Shown one piece after another: positions 22,423 through 33,958 of a DNA stretch of 64,000 bases. The first letter of the stretch is position 1, and every line of letters begins with the position of its first letter. Source of the stretch: Nageia nagi (Eukaryota; Pinophyta); the NCBI GenBank assembly GCA_050084985.1, contig JBITNC010000001.1:156240001-156304000 (forward strand), written 5' to 3'. The notes under the pieces are model-generated. The model was given only the letters and a program-made list of their open reading frames with translations. It was not told where the DNA came from and did not search any database. The translations under genes were made by a program, and so were the position numbers.

Positions 22423-23908
22423 AAGTTCCTTCTAGTCTGTATATCATTTTAATGTTCATTTAGGATTCAGTTTAATGTTCATTTAGGGTTCATTTTAATG
22501 GCATACATAAGTGCATTTACATCCATGTGCATTCATTATAACATCAAACATACATAAGTAAAACATGCATCCTTAAACATCCATCCCTAAGCATAGTCAA
22601 AACATATAATATAGCATCATCATAAATAACATCATCCATATATCATATATGTCACATATATAAAAAAAATGCATCATATAATTCTTACTATATGCCTATG
22701 ATATACCTTCTATATATGTCCATGATATATCTCAATGGAATGGTAGAGTTTGGTGGTGATTAAGTTTCCAATTTTGATATAGACCCATCATATATCTAAG
22801 CAAAGTGGTAGGATCAAGTGGAGGTGGTGGTGGTGGAACCGATATATGCCTAATGCATTTTTCATATATGTGTGAATTTTGTTATAGGATAGGCTCTTCC
22901 AATGTTATATATGTAGAAACATAAACATTTAATTTATTTTAGAAGGATAAGACATAAAATAGACCATATGATCCCATGTGAAGCATGTTTCCATGATTAA
23001 AAAAAAGGATAACTATTAACGCATAATTTTATACTTTTTGGGTCAAAATATACATTACATTACTATCATTATGTTAGGATGAATACAATATTATGTTATA
23101 TTTTCATTATTGCTTATGATCTACCTAAGTTATTTCTCTTGTGTAATTCTCTTATTTTGTGGTTGGACCACCATTGTTGGTGCTAGCATGCAAAGATGCA
23201 TTCAACTATATTCCTAAACCTATAAATTGATAATTATATATATGGGAAGATTATCAAGATTTTATCTTGATAGGATTTTATATATCTCTCACAAACTTGT
23301 TGGTGTTCTTCAACACCACCTATCAAGATTGGAATCTATTATACTCAAAGAGCTATCCTTTACTTTGAATATATCTTCCAAGGAAATTAAATTGTATTAA
23401 TGCCAAAGTGAATGACTCATATATTCAAGATCCCTACTACCAACACTTTAATACATGTGAACTATTATTCTAAGACCTAATATCTAAGCTTTGATGTTCA
23501 TCTACCTTTTCCTAAGTATTCCTTCATCATCTAGGTAAGTAATATGTACATACCTATTATCCATTATCTCATAGGTTAGGGCATATTTTTATCATCTTAT
23601 TACTTCAATTCTAATGTCATTATTCTTCCTAGTTACTTTCATAAGTTATTGAGTGATTGTATATAATTAGATTACTTTACTAATTAATTAAAAAAGATAT
23701 GATTGCATCATCTTTTATTATAATTTAGGATTGCATTTTATCATCTACATATTTATGAACCTAATGTTTTTACATTCTTTGCAAATATTAAATTAGATTT
23801 TGTAAAAAATATTATTGCTATATTTCTATCATCTAAAAAACTCTATGATTTTTGGGTGAAATTGATCTTCAAAACCTTCTGAGTGTGATATAAATAGTAG
23901 GATCTAAT
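22423..23908. other. No gene seen
   Basis: AT-rich sequence with short local repeats, for example GTTCATTT(A/T)(G/A) runs near 22440-22500 and GGTGGTGGTGG near 22823. No LTR or coding signature recognised. Confidence 0.5.
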
Positions 23909-24774
23909 ATGGATACCTTCCTTAAAACTATTTCCAACATCATTGAGAAGGATAGTATTGGTGCTAAGGTGCAACAAACATCTAATGGAACAATAGAGAT
24001 CTTCAAATCCATACTCATTGATCTCATCATAAGTCATAATTTTGAAGATAAAGGTAATCCACTAAGCAATGATATTTAAAATACCTTTATTACTTTGAAA
24101 AGGAAGCTTGAACTTGCACAATTCCTATTGAATTTGGGGTTGAAGAGGAGAATAAAGTTTAGTGAGAAATATCCTTAAATGAGAGCCCAATGAAAATTCC
24201 TTCCTATCAAGTGATTGGCCATTAATTTTGATGGATCCTTGAAAGGTAATCTTGGTCTGGTAGGAGATATGGGAGTGATAAGATACCATATAGGGAGGGT
24301 TAAATTTTTAGTTTCCAAACCTTTGGGGTATCAAAAGAGTCACTTAATAGAGGATAGAGCTGCATTCATCAACCTATTCATGATAAGCATATTTAATTGC
24401 ACCAACTAGGTCATCATGGGTGAATCTATGAATATTATCAATATGTTGAGAGGAAATTCATTATCAAGTTGGGAAATAAGAAATATGATGGAATAGATGA
24501 GGTGTATCATCGATAGTGTGGAGCATATAAATATAGTCCATGATTATATGAGGATAATCACCTAGCAGATTGATTAATAGATGAAGCGATGAACTAGGAG
24601 GAAATAAGAGTCTAGAATGTTGATTTCCTAGATCAATTTGAGCTACTTACCAAGAAGGATTGAGATGAAGCCAATATCAAAGATGAGTGACTTGTCAAGG
24701 GGATGTTTTTAAATTTTAAAATTTAGAATATGAGGCTATATGGGAAGTATGGGACTAGGAGGTTGTAGTGGTAT
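23909..24774 (+). pseudogene. Locus J, 5' half: unrecognised decayed coding sequence
   Basis: I do not recognise the family. From an ATG at 23909 the plus strand reads MDTFLKTISNIIEKDSIGAK, then IFKSILIDLIISHNFEDKGN and ITLKRKLELAQFLLNLGLKR, an amphipathic, coding-like composition. A 64-codon open stretch at 24215-24409 (INFDGSLKGNLGLVGDMGVI) is in another frame. Near 24655-24774 the frame gives LVKGMFLNFKI, LYGKYGTRRL, stop, WY, and is then cut by element D. After removing D and one TSD copy, the frame runs on into 36988 as WYELESKC. That continuity is the main evidence that this was coding DNA when D inserted. Confidence 0.5.
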
Positions 24775-25571
24775 TATTTACAAATATTTTGAGAATGTAA
24801 ATAAATAAATAATTACAAAATCCAAAATACCTATTTTGAGCTATGGATAGCAATTTAGACCATACAATAAAATAGATGAAGAAGATAACCACTCTAAAAT
24901 TAGGATGACAATACCAATTAAGAACTATGATTTGTATACTTACCTTACAAAGTGTACTTGACATCAAAGAATGATGATATGTTTCATATGTGGATGATAA
25001 AGAAATCTTGCTCTAGAAGCTATAACCTAAAGTGCCACAAAAAAAGGACCATAGGCAATATATATGTTGTACAAGAGCAGCACTAATTATGTATTTAGCA
25101 TGAATAAGGATCATTGATAGTCTTTATCAGAGTGTTCCTTGATTTCAATTCAAGTTAATAATTTGCATATAAATGTTTCAATCAGAATATAGATTATCGA
25201 TGTTAGAATAACTCATGTAAATAAGTACACAAACCATAGCCTTGAATGGTGGCATCAAGAGACACCTAAAGGATTTCCACCACCATGAATAGATATGGGA
25301 TCATGTATCTCCTTGATGTGGACTTACTATTAGATCCCTATTTATATATATAATACTATGACTTGCTCCTTAGGTCGGTGTGTACCTACATAAATAGGGT
25401 TAACCCACAATACATATCGATATTCAAGATAACAATATATTTAAAATAAACATTAATATTCTAACCATATTTAAGATAAGCATTGATATCAATACATCAA
25501 ATATTCTAGGTATGCATTAGTGCAAATGAATGCACTTATTTAAATGCATAAATAAATTTTATGCAATAATA
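24775..25571 (-). repeat. 3' LTR of element D
   Basis: About 797 bp. Matches 36213-36987 from TTTACAAATATTTTGAG to AAATTTTATGCAA. A minus-strand TATA box (ATATATAAATAGG) lies at about 25340-25352 and its partner in the other LTR near 36755. The terminal CA of the minus strand is mutated to TA here. Confidence 0.85.
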
Positions 25572-25816
25572 GGTGCCCCACTTTGGATGAGAAATTGATA
25601 TCACTAAATGCATTGAGATTTTTCATTCAAAGTACAAATCAAGATGTCATAACAATGAAATATTAGCAAGCATTGATAAGCATAATAGCAACACTAATTA
25701 ATCTAAACTTCAACAAAGATTATAATATAGCAAGAACATGTAAAAGCTAGATATGGGTTCAGAAAACTCCCTATTGTGATATTTTTCAATCTACCCCTTG
25801 TCATGATACAAATAAC

Positions 25817-25908
25817 ACATGACCATACATGATGACACATGACCACACATGACCATACATGATGACACATGACCACACATGACCATACATGACAACACAT
25901 GACCATAC
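25817..25908. repeat. 30-bp minisatellite, about three units
   Basis: Repeats of a unit like ATGACCATACATGATGACAC plus ATGACCACAC. The minus-strand open frame across it (repeated CHHVWSCVVM) is a by-product of the repeat, not a gene. It lies in the 3' region of element D. Confidence 0.85.
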
Positions 25909-25984
25909 TAAGACCATGTCAAAAAGACAACATATGACATATGACAACCTTGACAAACATAAGTGAATAGCATACTGTAGAATG

Positions 25985-26260
25985 GGAGTTAAAATCCATG
26001 CTAAGAGGCATGATATAATAATGAGAGCTGAAACTTTGTGTCAAGAGGCATGATATGATGATGAGAGCTAAAACTCTACACCAAAAGGCATGATATGATG
26101 CGAGAGCTAAAACACTATGCCAAGAGGCATGATATGAAGATGAGAGCTAAAATTCTATGCCAAGAGGCATGATAATATGTGATAAAGCTTGAAACTTCAT
26201 ACTGAAGAACCATGATGTCTATGTGGGAGCTAAAAATCTATACCAAGAAGCATATAACAA
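25985..26260. repeat. About 41-bp minisatellite, six or more degenerate units
   Basis: Unit of the type GAGAGCTAAAACTCTATGCC then AAGAGGCATGATATGATGAT. Related units also occur at about 33645-33725, on the other side of the PMD gene, so the gene appears to lie within the minisatellite-bearing 3' region of D. Confidence 0.8.
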
Positions 26261-26557
26261 AAATACAATCCAAGATATAGCCATAAATATAATTCTTCAT
26301 CATGTCTAGCAAATCAAGAGATTCAATCTAACAAAACAAGGAATGCAGGTGGTCTATTTTGATAGAAGCACATTGCCAACGATACTTAACAATAGAAAAA
26401 GGCCATAGGTGATCCTTTTCTTAAGGAATTTTTAAAAACTTTAATACTTGGATAATGGTGTATTTCTTATTGATTCTAATTGACTATTCCATTTACCTAT
26501 TTGTAATCCATAGGTATGCAAATCAAGACTATCTAGGGATATGTGTATTTGAAACCT

Positions 26558-26565
26558 TATAAAAG
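26558..26565 (+). promoter_or_regulatory. Candidate TATA box of the antisense PMD gene in D
   Basis: TATAAAAG followed by AGGG, about 157 bases ahead of the putative start at 26715, on the strand of the PMD gene. The E copy has TATAAAAG at 50703-50710, about 233 bases before its conserved Met. Confidence 0.45.
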
Positions 26566-26714
26566 AGGGTTTACCCCCCTTTCATTATCACTTGATTGCA
26601 TCTTTAGAGTGGAGAGTGATTAGGAATTTTGAGAACCTGTTCAATGGGTGTTTGCTCTTAATTTTGATACTATTAACTTGTGATTTATTCTACTTATTTT
26701 CACATCTTCTTATT

Positions 26715-27836
26715 ATGGATTTATTGATCACATGCTGAGAGGGACACAATGCTACTTTGGTGGTGAACTCTCCTATTGGTAATTAAGTAAATCATCTTTA
26801 CCTATCCTTTCTTTGGTGCATTCTTGATTTTTCCTATTTTTTTATAGTTTTCCTATAAGTTTGGTATTCTATTCCTAGGGTTTTACCCATTAGAATACCT
26901 TTGATTTCATTTTTGACTTTTAGCACTATTTTTCATTTTTTTGCCTTCATGATAACATTGGTCTTTTTTGTATGACCTTACACATGAAATTTTGTCATTT
27001 TTTTATATGAGAAGAGGGTTGTTGGTGATCCCTTCTACTTTAGTTTGGACTATGGGTAGTATTATTTTACTATTTTCTCAAAAAAATGCATTAATAACTG
27101 AAACTAATATTACTTTTTGGGTGTTTTTACTAAGATCACATTTATTACATGAGGGATTCCAAAAAGAATACTAATTTTATGGTTGCTCAATAATGGCCTC
27201 AATCAAATGAGAGTTGGAGTATGCTCAAGGATATTTATTTAAGTTATTTGGCCTTTGATAATTACATTTATCATGATTAAGATATGTTGATAGGTTTTAT
27301 GGAGAGGTGGGATCTTAATTCCAACACCTTTCACTTACCCATTGGGGAGATTACTATGACACTTGAGGATATCTATAGGATGACTAGGTTGCTTATCAAA
27401 GGTAAGATAGTGAACATGATCCCCAGTCTTAGCATGGAATGAGTAAAGGAGTGGGCTATATGGCTTACAAGCTTAGATGAGGTGAACCACAAGAAGAGGG
27501 GAGTTTTCCAAATAAGAAATGTACCAAAGGATCCTCTAGCACAAGTAGACCTATGATTGAGGCTCCTTATTGTTTGCTTACTAGATGCTATTTTCTATAC
27601 ATACAAGAGCAATGAGTTCCTATTATCATGGATATGGTCCTACATGAGCAATGATATGCATGGTGCCTAGCTATTTTGGCATAGCTATATCATGATTTGC
27701 ATTCATTCATTGAGGTGGCAAGAGGGGGGAGATAGGTGGCTTACTCCATGATACTACAAGTATGGGCCTATGATCACATAGGCATCTCTAGACTAACCTC
27801 TCTACCACTACATCTACCTGATGACATGCCCACATG
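26715..27836 (+). pseudogene. Antisense PMD gene of element D, 5' part
   Basis: A possible first exon (26715-26778) ends at a donor-like ATTGGTAATTA and contains GHNATLVV, comparable in position to the GHI-x-x-YL of the A and E copies; this exon is tentative. The PMD itself is clear from about 27230: RWDLNSNTFHLPIGEITMTL with FHLPIGEITMTLED at 27329-27370, VKEWAIWLTSLDEV, GVFQIRNVPKDPL, FLLSWIWSYMSNDMHGA, WYYKYGPMIT, and then the break by element C at 27836. The order and content match plant mobile domain proteins (PF10536 type). Only stops, few frameshifts, interrupt it. Opposite in orientation to its host element. Confidence 0.75.
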
Positions 27837-28239
27837 TGTTAGGATCCCACATATTAACATTTTAGTATTAGTATTAGTATTTTATTAAATTATCGACCTA
27901 TATTGTAATATTATGATTATAAAGGTAAGGCTTGATTTTACATTACTATTAGGGTTAAGGTTAGTTTATTATAAATAAATAGAAGTGTGTGGAGAAAGGC
28001 ATTTTGAACATTTTTTTCACCTTTAGAGTTGTAAGGAGGTATCCCCCTTGAAGTAGTCTATGATTCTATTACTATTCAGTAAAATCCTATCCTTATCTAC
28101 TTATTAGTGCTATTTCAAGTTCTATTTACCAATGCATGCTCTATTATTTGCAATAGGTAGTTGTCATTTTCCTATTTCAATTCCATATTTGTTTTGTTTT
28201 TGTAATATTTCCCTTTTTTATATTTATAGCATCATAACA
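27837..28239 (+). repeat. 5' LTR of element C
   Basis: TGTTAGGATCCCAC to CATAACA. Telomere-like TTAGGGTTAAGGTTAG at 27949-27964 and TATAAATA at 27970-27977. Confidence 0.95.
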
Positions 28240-28241
28240 TC

Positions 28242-28253
28242 TAGTATCAGAGC
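28242..28253 (+). other. Primer-binding site of element C
   Basis: TAGTATCAGAGC, one base from the initiator-Met complement TGGTATCAGAGC, two bases after the LTR. Confidence 0.85.
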
Positions 28254-28874
28254 ACTTTCTAGGGCCATTTTGCTATAGGAAAAAAAAATTAGAGGTTTAA
28301 GCTAGAAACCCTATACCAAGGATTTTAAAATATTTAGGAGATCTATCATATTTGGAAAAGCACACTTGACCATAAAGCTATGTGTCAAGTGAGGTGTAAA
28401 AAACTCTACACCAATACATAGGCCTCAAATAGAACCCTACATAGAATTGGACTCCCCATATCGAAAGGTATATCAGAGACTATCTAGGCTATAAACTAAA
28501 ACTAGGTAGGAAGCTATGTTGACCATTTGTAAACTATAGTGCACCAACAAGTGCCATTGGAAAGTTACTTGTCATAGAAGCCTTTTTCATATCCTATTCC
28601 CTTATGAAAGTTGGATAGGAGGGGTGTTTAGACAAGCCTACAAAATAGATAATCCTTACCCTAAAATCATTCCTTTAAATAAAAAACCTTGATTCAAGAA
28701 GTAGAATGTATGAGATGTAATTTTTTAGATCCACCAAAAATAGTAGTTCATAGGTAGAAAAAACTTTAGAGCCAAATAACTAAAAATATAGACCATTTTA
28801 GTAGTTTTTAACAAAAGCAGATAGACCATAAATGTAAATCTAGACCATTTTAGCAATTTTTAATAATGGGCAGA
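28254..28874. other. Leader of element C; gag deleted
   Basis: Non-coding leader. Where a gag would be expected there is none; the sequence passes straight into the protease C-terminus. Confidence 0.6.
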
Positions 28875-30240
28875 CCATAATGTCAAATTGAGCATGGACC
28901 ACTATACTTTGAAAAGCAATATGTACACTTTACCACTTGGGGGATGTGATATAGTTTTGGGGGTATAATGGTTGAGGACTTTGGGAATTGTACAATGGAA
29001 TTTTGCAGAGCTATGGATGACCTTCAAAATAGATGAACAAGAGCATACTCTCAAGGGATTACAAGGTGGATCTATACAAATTGTGAGCTCACATCACATG
29101 GAAAATATCCTAAAAAAAATTAGAAAAGGGATGCTAGCATAGTTACACTCCTTATCAATCACCAAATCTAAAATCATAGAGCCTAAGGATCTATAGCCCA
29201 TCTTAAGTAAGTATTCAAGTACCTTTGAGGAACCAATGGGCTTACCACCCAACGATCACATGATGATGCTATCCAGTTAGTGCTAGGATGTCACCCACCA
29301 AACATTCATCCTTATCAGTATCCTTGCTTATAGAAAAATGAAATTGAAAAATTGGTTAAGGAATTATTGGATGCAGGAGTAATCTGACCTAGTGTAAGCC
29401 CATATTCTTCTCCAATTATATTGGTTCATAAGAAAGATGGTTCATGGCATACATGTGTAGATTTTAGGGCCCTCAACAAAATTATAATCAAGGATAAATT
29501 TCCCATCCCAATCATTGATGAATTATTGGATGAACTACATGGGGCATGATATTTTTCCAAGTTGGACCTATGATCTAGGTATCACCAAATTCATCTCAAG
29601 GAGGAGGATATACCAAAAATTGCATTTTGCACCCATGAGGGCCATTATGAGTTCTTGGTCATGCCTTTTGGCCTCACAAATGCCCCATCCACATTTTAAA
29701 GTTTAATAAATTAGGTGTTTCATCCATTCCTTAAGAAATTCATTTTAGTTTTTTTTGATGATATCTTAATCTATAGTAAGACATGGCAAGAACATGTGGC
29801 ACATGTTGAACAAAGCATGCAAATCTTGAAGGAACACTAGCTATATGCAAAAAAATCAAAATGCTCATTTGGCAAGAGGTAAATTGACTACTTAGGCCAT
29901 GTTATATCTGAAGAGGGATTTAAGGTGGATCCATAAAAGATTATTAACATTAAGAATTGGTCTATTCCTAAATATTTGAAAAGTATTCAAGGATTCTTAG
30001 GGTTGATAGGATATTATCAAAAATTTGTGAAGGATTATGGCAAGATTTCAGCACCTCTAACCATGTTGTTGAAAAAGAATGCTTTCTAATGGTCCCCTTA
30101 AGCTAAGGTAGCTTTCATTAAGCTTAAGGAAGTGATCTATACCACCTCAATATTAGTAATGCCATATTTTTCTAAAACCTTTGTGATAGAAAGTGATGCT
30201 TATGGAGTAAGAATCAAGGTAGTATTAACATAGGAAGGGC
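28875..30240 (+). pseudogene. Element C: protease end and reverse transcriptase
   Basis: Begins with the protease tail (HNVKLSMDHYTLKS, then LPLGGCDIVLGV), followed by RT in the same frame: [77 protein letters not shown] (about 29660-29696), FFDDILIYSKTW (about 29755-29790), and FLGLIGYYQKFVKDYGKI. The catalytic Asp pair is present. An open stretch starting at 29515 in another frame is a shadow of this RT. Numerous stops. Confidence 0.9.
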
Positions 30241-32030
30241 ATACCCTAGCATTCACTAGAAGATCACTCTCTAGAAAAACTTTGAGCAAATCCACTTATG
30301 AAAAAAAAATGCTTGCCATCATTCATGCAATTCAATGTTGGAGACCATATCTAATTGGTCACCACTTCATCATCCTCATAGATCATTATAGTTTAAAAAT
30401 TTTCATTAATAAATGCATTTCTATGCCTAAGCAACAAAAATGGGTGACCAAACTACTAGGGTATGATTATGATATAGTATACAATAAAGGTAAGGAGAAT
30501 GTGGTTGTTGATGCTTTGTCCAAAAAAATTGAAGATCAAGTAGCACTACAAGGTTTTTCATCTCTTATTCCTTAATGGTTGGATAAAGTTAAACAAGAGT
30601 GGGTAGAGGATAGCTCCACCCAATAATTACTAAAATATATCACTCAAGACCCCACGAGTAAACCATACCATACATGGCATGATGGTATTTTGAGATTCAA
30701 AGGTCAAATTTTGTTACTATCTCCTTCAAAATGTAAATTAGAAATAATTGCTAAATTCCATTCCACACCTACATCAAAACATGAAGGATTTTTGAAAACC
30801 TATAAGCAAGTGGCACAGTCATTCTATTGGATAGGCATGAAATTAGATATCAAGAAATTTATGATAGCTTGTGATGTGTGTCAAAGACAAAAGGGTGAGA
30901 TAGTGGGTACTTCGAGACTCCTTCAACCTCTCCCCATACCTACTCATACATGGATCGATATCTTAATGGATTTCATTAAAGGCCTTCCTAAATCTCATGG
31001 TAAATCAATTATTCTAGTGGTGGTTGATTAGTTATCTAAATATACTTATTTTGGTTCATTAGCTCATCCCTACAAAGCAGTGATAGTGGCACAATTATTC
31101 TTGGATACAATTTTCAAACTACATGGCATGCTAGAGACAATTGTTAATGATCATGATCCCACTTTTATAAGTCATTTTTTGTAAGAGCTTTTTAAACTAC
31201 AAGGTATCCAACTAAATATGAACTTAGCATATCACCTGCAAACTGATGGTTAGACTACAATTATCAACAAATGCTTGGAAATATATTTATGTTGTTTTGC
31301 TTTAGCACAACTTGTGTATTGGGTATGATGGATTCCCTTGGTAGAGTGGTGGTATAATACATCTTATCATTCTACCAACAAGATGACCCATTATGAAGTA
31401 GTGTATGGTCAAGCTCCACTAATAATCACCTCGTATGTTGTAAGTACTAGTAAATTTTAGGTAGTTAACTCTACTTTATTTACTCATGATGATATTCTTT
31501 ATTTGCTCAAGGATAACCTTTAGATAGACCAACATCATATGAAATAATAGGCTAATTAGTAATGTATGGAAAGGGAGTTCTAGGTAGATGACATGGTCTT
31601 TCCGAGGTTGCAATCTTATTGCCAAAAATCCTTAAAAATAAAAGGCCTTCAAAAATTGTCCCCAAAGTTTTATGGTCCTTACAAGGTGTTATAACACATT
31701 GGCCTAGATGCATACAAATTAGAGCTTCCTACTTCTTCTAAGATTCACCCAATGTTTCATGTCTCTTACCTCAAGAAAGTGGTTGGATCAAAGGTTTAGG
31801 TTTAGACATAATTACCTAAGTTGGTAGAGGATGGATCAATGGTTGTTGTACCTAAGGTAGTTCTAGATCAATGCTCATGATAGCTTCATAATTTCTCCAT
31901 CACAAAAGTCCTTATGTAGTGGCAAGGCATGGCACCAAAAGATGTAACATGGGAAATCCTTCATTAGCTACAACAATAGTTTCCATACTTCAAGCTTTGA
32001 GGACAAAGCTTCATCCCAAGAGGGGTGGTA
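30241..32030 (+). pseudogene. Element C: RNase H, integrase and chromodomain-like tail
   Basis: RNase H: SKSTYEKKMLAIIHAIQCW, LIDHYSLKIF, ENVVVDALSKK (30282-30575). Integrase: zinc region with HHCC largely intact (FHSTPTSKHEGFLKTYKQVA, then ACDVCQRQKG, 30750-30895), catalytic core THTWIDILMDFIKGLPKSHG, IVNDHDPTFISHF and the TDG-x-T segment. C-terminal region: [28 protein letters not shown] (about 31670-31775), then a chromodomain-like end VLM-stop-WQGMAPKDVTWEIL (about 31905-31960), which places it among chromoviruses. It retains the ~264 bp that B has lost. Confidence 0.92.
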
Positions 32031-32433
32031 TGTTAGGATCCCACATCCTAACATTTTAGTGTTAGTATTAGTATTTTATTAAATTGTCAGCTTATATTGT
32101 AATATTATGATTGTAAGGGTGGGGTCCAATTTTGCATTATGATTAGGGTTAGGGTTAGTTTATTATAATTAGAGAGAAGTGAGTGGAGAAAGGAATATTG
32201 AACATTTTTTTCACCTTTAGAGTTGTCAGGAGGTAGCCTCCTTGAAGCGACCTATGATTCTATTACTATTTAGTAAAATCCTATCCTTATCTACTTATTG
32301 GTGCTATTTCATATTCTATTTACCAGTGCATGTTCTATTATTTTCAATATATAGTTGTCATTTTTCTATTTCAATTCCATATTCATTTCATTTTTGCAAT
32401 ATTTCCCTTTTTCATATTTGTAGCATCATAACA
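32031..32433 (+). repeat. 3' LTR of element C
   Basis: TGTTAGGATCCCACATCC to CATAACA. It keeps the perfect 9-bp terminal inverted repeat and the telomere-like motif TTAGGGTTAGGGTTAG (32143-32158); the TATA box is altered to TATAATTA. Confidence 0.95.
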
Positions 32434-32438
32434 ACATG

Positions 32439-33525
32439 GTAGTGGTGGGCAACTACACATGGTCTTAACTTTTCTGATTTTAACCTAAAGGGATGGAGGA
32501 TATGATTCAACAAACTCAAGGAGTCATAGATGTACTAACATCTCTATATATATGCCCTAGAGTGGATCAAGGATATGCATGAGCTAGCCTAGGTGAGACA
32601 CTTGGAATATATCCAAGCATGTAAGGCATTGGTTAAGCCATATAGGCTAGAGTGAATACTTTGATAGTTTGGGATACATAAAGGGATACTAGATTATTAC
32701 AAGATAGTAGTATGCTACTACCATAGCAAGGACCTACCAAAGGACTATGAGCCAATTTTAGATTGGGATTCTAAGTGGACATTTCTTAGTGAGGACTTAG
32801 ACTTTGAGGATGACCTAGACATAGATGGTCCTTAACATACTAAGGACTACATGGATTCTTAGCAAGGATGTAATCCTCACCTCCTAGGCATACATGAGGT
32901 AGAATAGCCTAATGATGAATGGGATGCAACTAACATAGGGGAGGCATTGATAGCATGGGATATGGGGTACTCACAGTTAGGATGGGGCTCACATGACATG
33001 GGTGATACATGTGATAAGATACTAGATGCTGATCATAATGATAATGAGGAGACTAACCATGACCAAGATGAATATGGACCTAACATAGAGGGGGATACAG
33101 ATGTGATAGCGGATAGGGAGAATGATGATGGTACATATTCATTTTATTTTATACATATATTTTTATTTTATTTGTAAAATGCATGCAATACTAATATATG
33201 ATTTCCATGTTATATGCAAATGATGAAGATCCAGAACTAGACATGACAAAGCTATATAGGCTCATAGAGCAAAAGGATGCTGAAATTAGAGACTTACAAG
33301 TGTAGCTACAATATGGAGGAGACTACACTAGCTTATACTAGGATCTATAAAGAGAAAATGCACAAATTTAGGATCTTTATGAGGAGCTACACAAGGTCAA
33401 GAGATAAGTAGATGAAGAGAAAGTGAGGACCAAGAAGTACAAGGCTAGATGTGGAGGTAGTGGCTCTAGCAGGGCTACTAGTTCTAGTGTAGGGGGAGGA
33501 GGTCCTTCCTGGAGATGATAGTTCT
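32439..33525 (+). pseudogene. Antisense PMD gene of element D, 3' part
   Basis: Continues the PMD protein after element C. At 32560-32860 interrupted reading gives LVKPYRLE, FGIHKGILDYYKIVVCYYHS, DLPKDYEPILDWDSKWTFLS. An acidic linker follows (32947-33130: DNEETNHDQDEYGPNIEGD). A GT-starting, AT-rich gap (33131-33219) corresponds to the second intron-like gap of the other copies. Then a coiled coil (ELDMTKLYRLIEQKDAEIRD, YEELHKVKR) and a Gly/Ser tail (CGGSGSSRATSSSVGGGGPS) ending at a TGA near 33520. Same architecture as in E and A. Confidence 0.7.
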
Positions 33526-33958
33526 AGATATTTGATGATCACTCAACCATGCTAAGATTTTGTAAAATGATTAACATTTTTATGATATATTAAAGATGAC
33601 TTTTTATTCATTTGATTTATTGTTTATGACATGTCTTTATGAGAAGTATGAGAGCTAAAACTCTATGCCAAGAGGTCTATAAAGATGTAGTGATCTAGGA
33701 GCAAAAACTCCACACAAAGGTGTACTCATTAATTTTAAATTTGACCAAATTTATTTACAAAAAAGGATTGTAAGTGATCTATTTTTGACAAAAATAGAGT
33801 GTCAATGCTTTTTTTATGATATCAAAATGATCCCCCATTTTTTTCTTCATGACATTGATTAATTCATCTATCCTACTATCAAATCTATTAGTGTTAGTAT
33901 GATCATGCATGCTTACCAAATGACATAACCATAGGGCCTTGTGCCCCACTGGTAATGG
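33526..33958. other. Spacer of element D between antisense gene and gag
   Basis: No gene recognised. It contains one or two diverged units of the ~41-bp minisatellite at 33645-33725. This ~430-bp gap is where pol would be expected. Confidence 0.5.

Larger units (their letters stand above)
27837..32433 (+). mobile_element. Element C: Ty3/gypsy chromovirus nested in the PMD gene of D
   Basis: Two full LTRs (27837-28239 and 32031-32433, 403 bp each), perfect target-site duplication ACATG (27832-27836 and 32434-32438), initiator-Met primer site and polypurine tract AAGAGGGGTGG (32018-32028). By hand count the LTRs differ at about 49 of 403 positions. The gag and most of the protease are missing: the leader runs directly into the end of the protease at about 28880. 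From there one frame continues to about 32000, broken only by stops. Same family as B, with different internal deletions. Confidence 0.95.

Noticed and set aside
24215-24409. 64-codon open frame as a separate small gene
   Set aside because: Better explained as part of the decayed locus J, which continues on both sides.
25703-25906. Open frame with repeated CHHVWSCVVM, possible Cys-rich peptide
   Set aside because: It is the translation of the 30-bp minisatellite; periodicity, not selection, keeps it open.
29515-29706. 63-codon open frame in element C
   Set aside because: Out of frame with the RT that runs through the same bases.
27837-33525. The PMD segment of D as an independent DNA transposon insertion
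   Set aside because: No terminal inverted repeats or duplication found around it, and A and E carry the same gene at the equivalent place and in the same antisense orientation.
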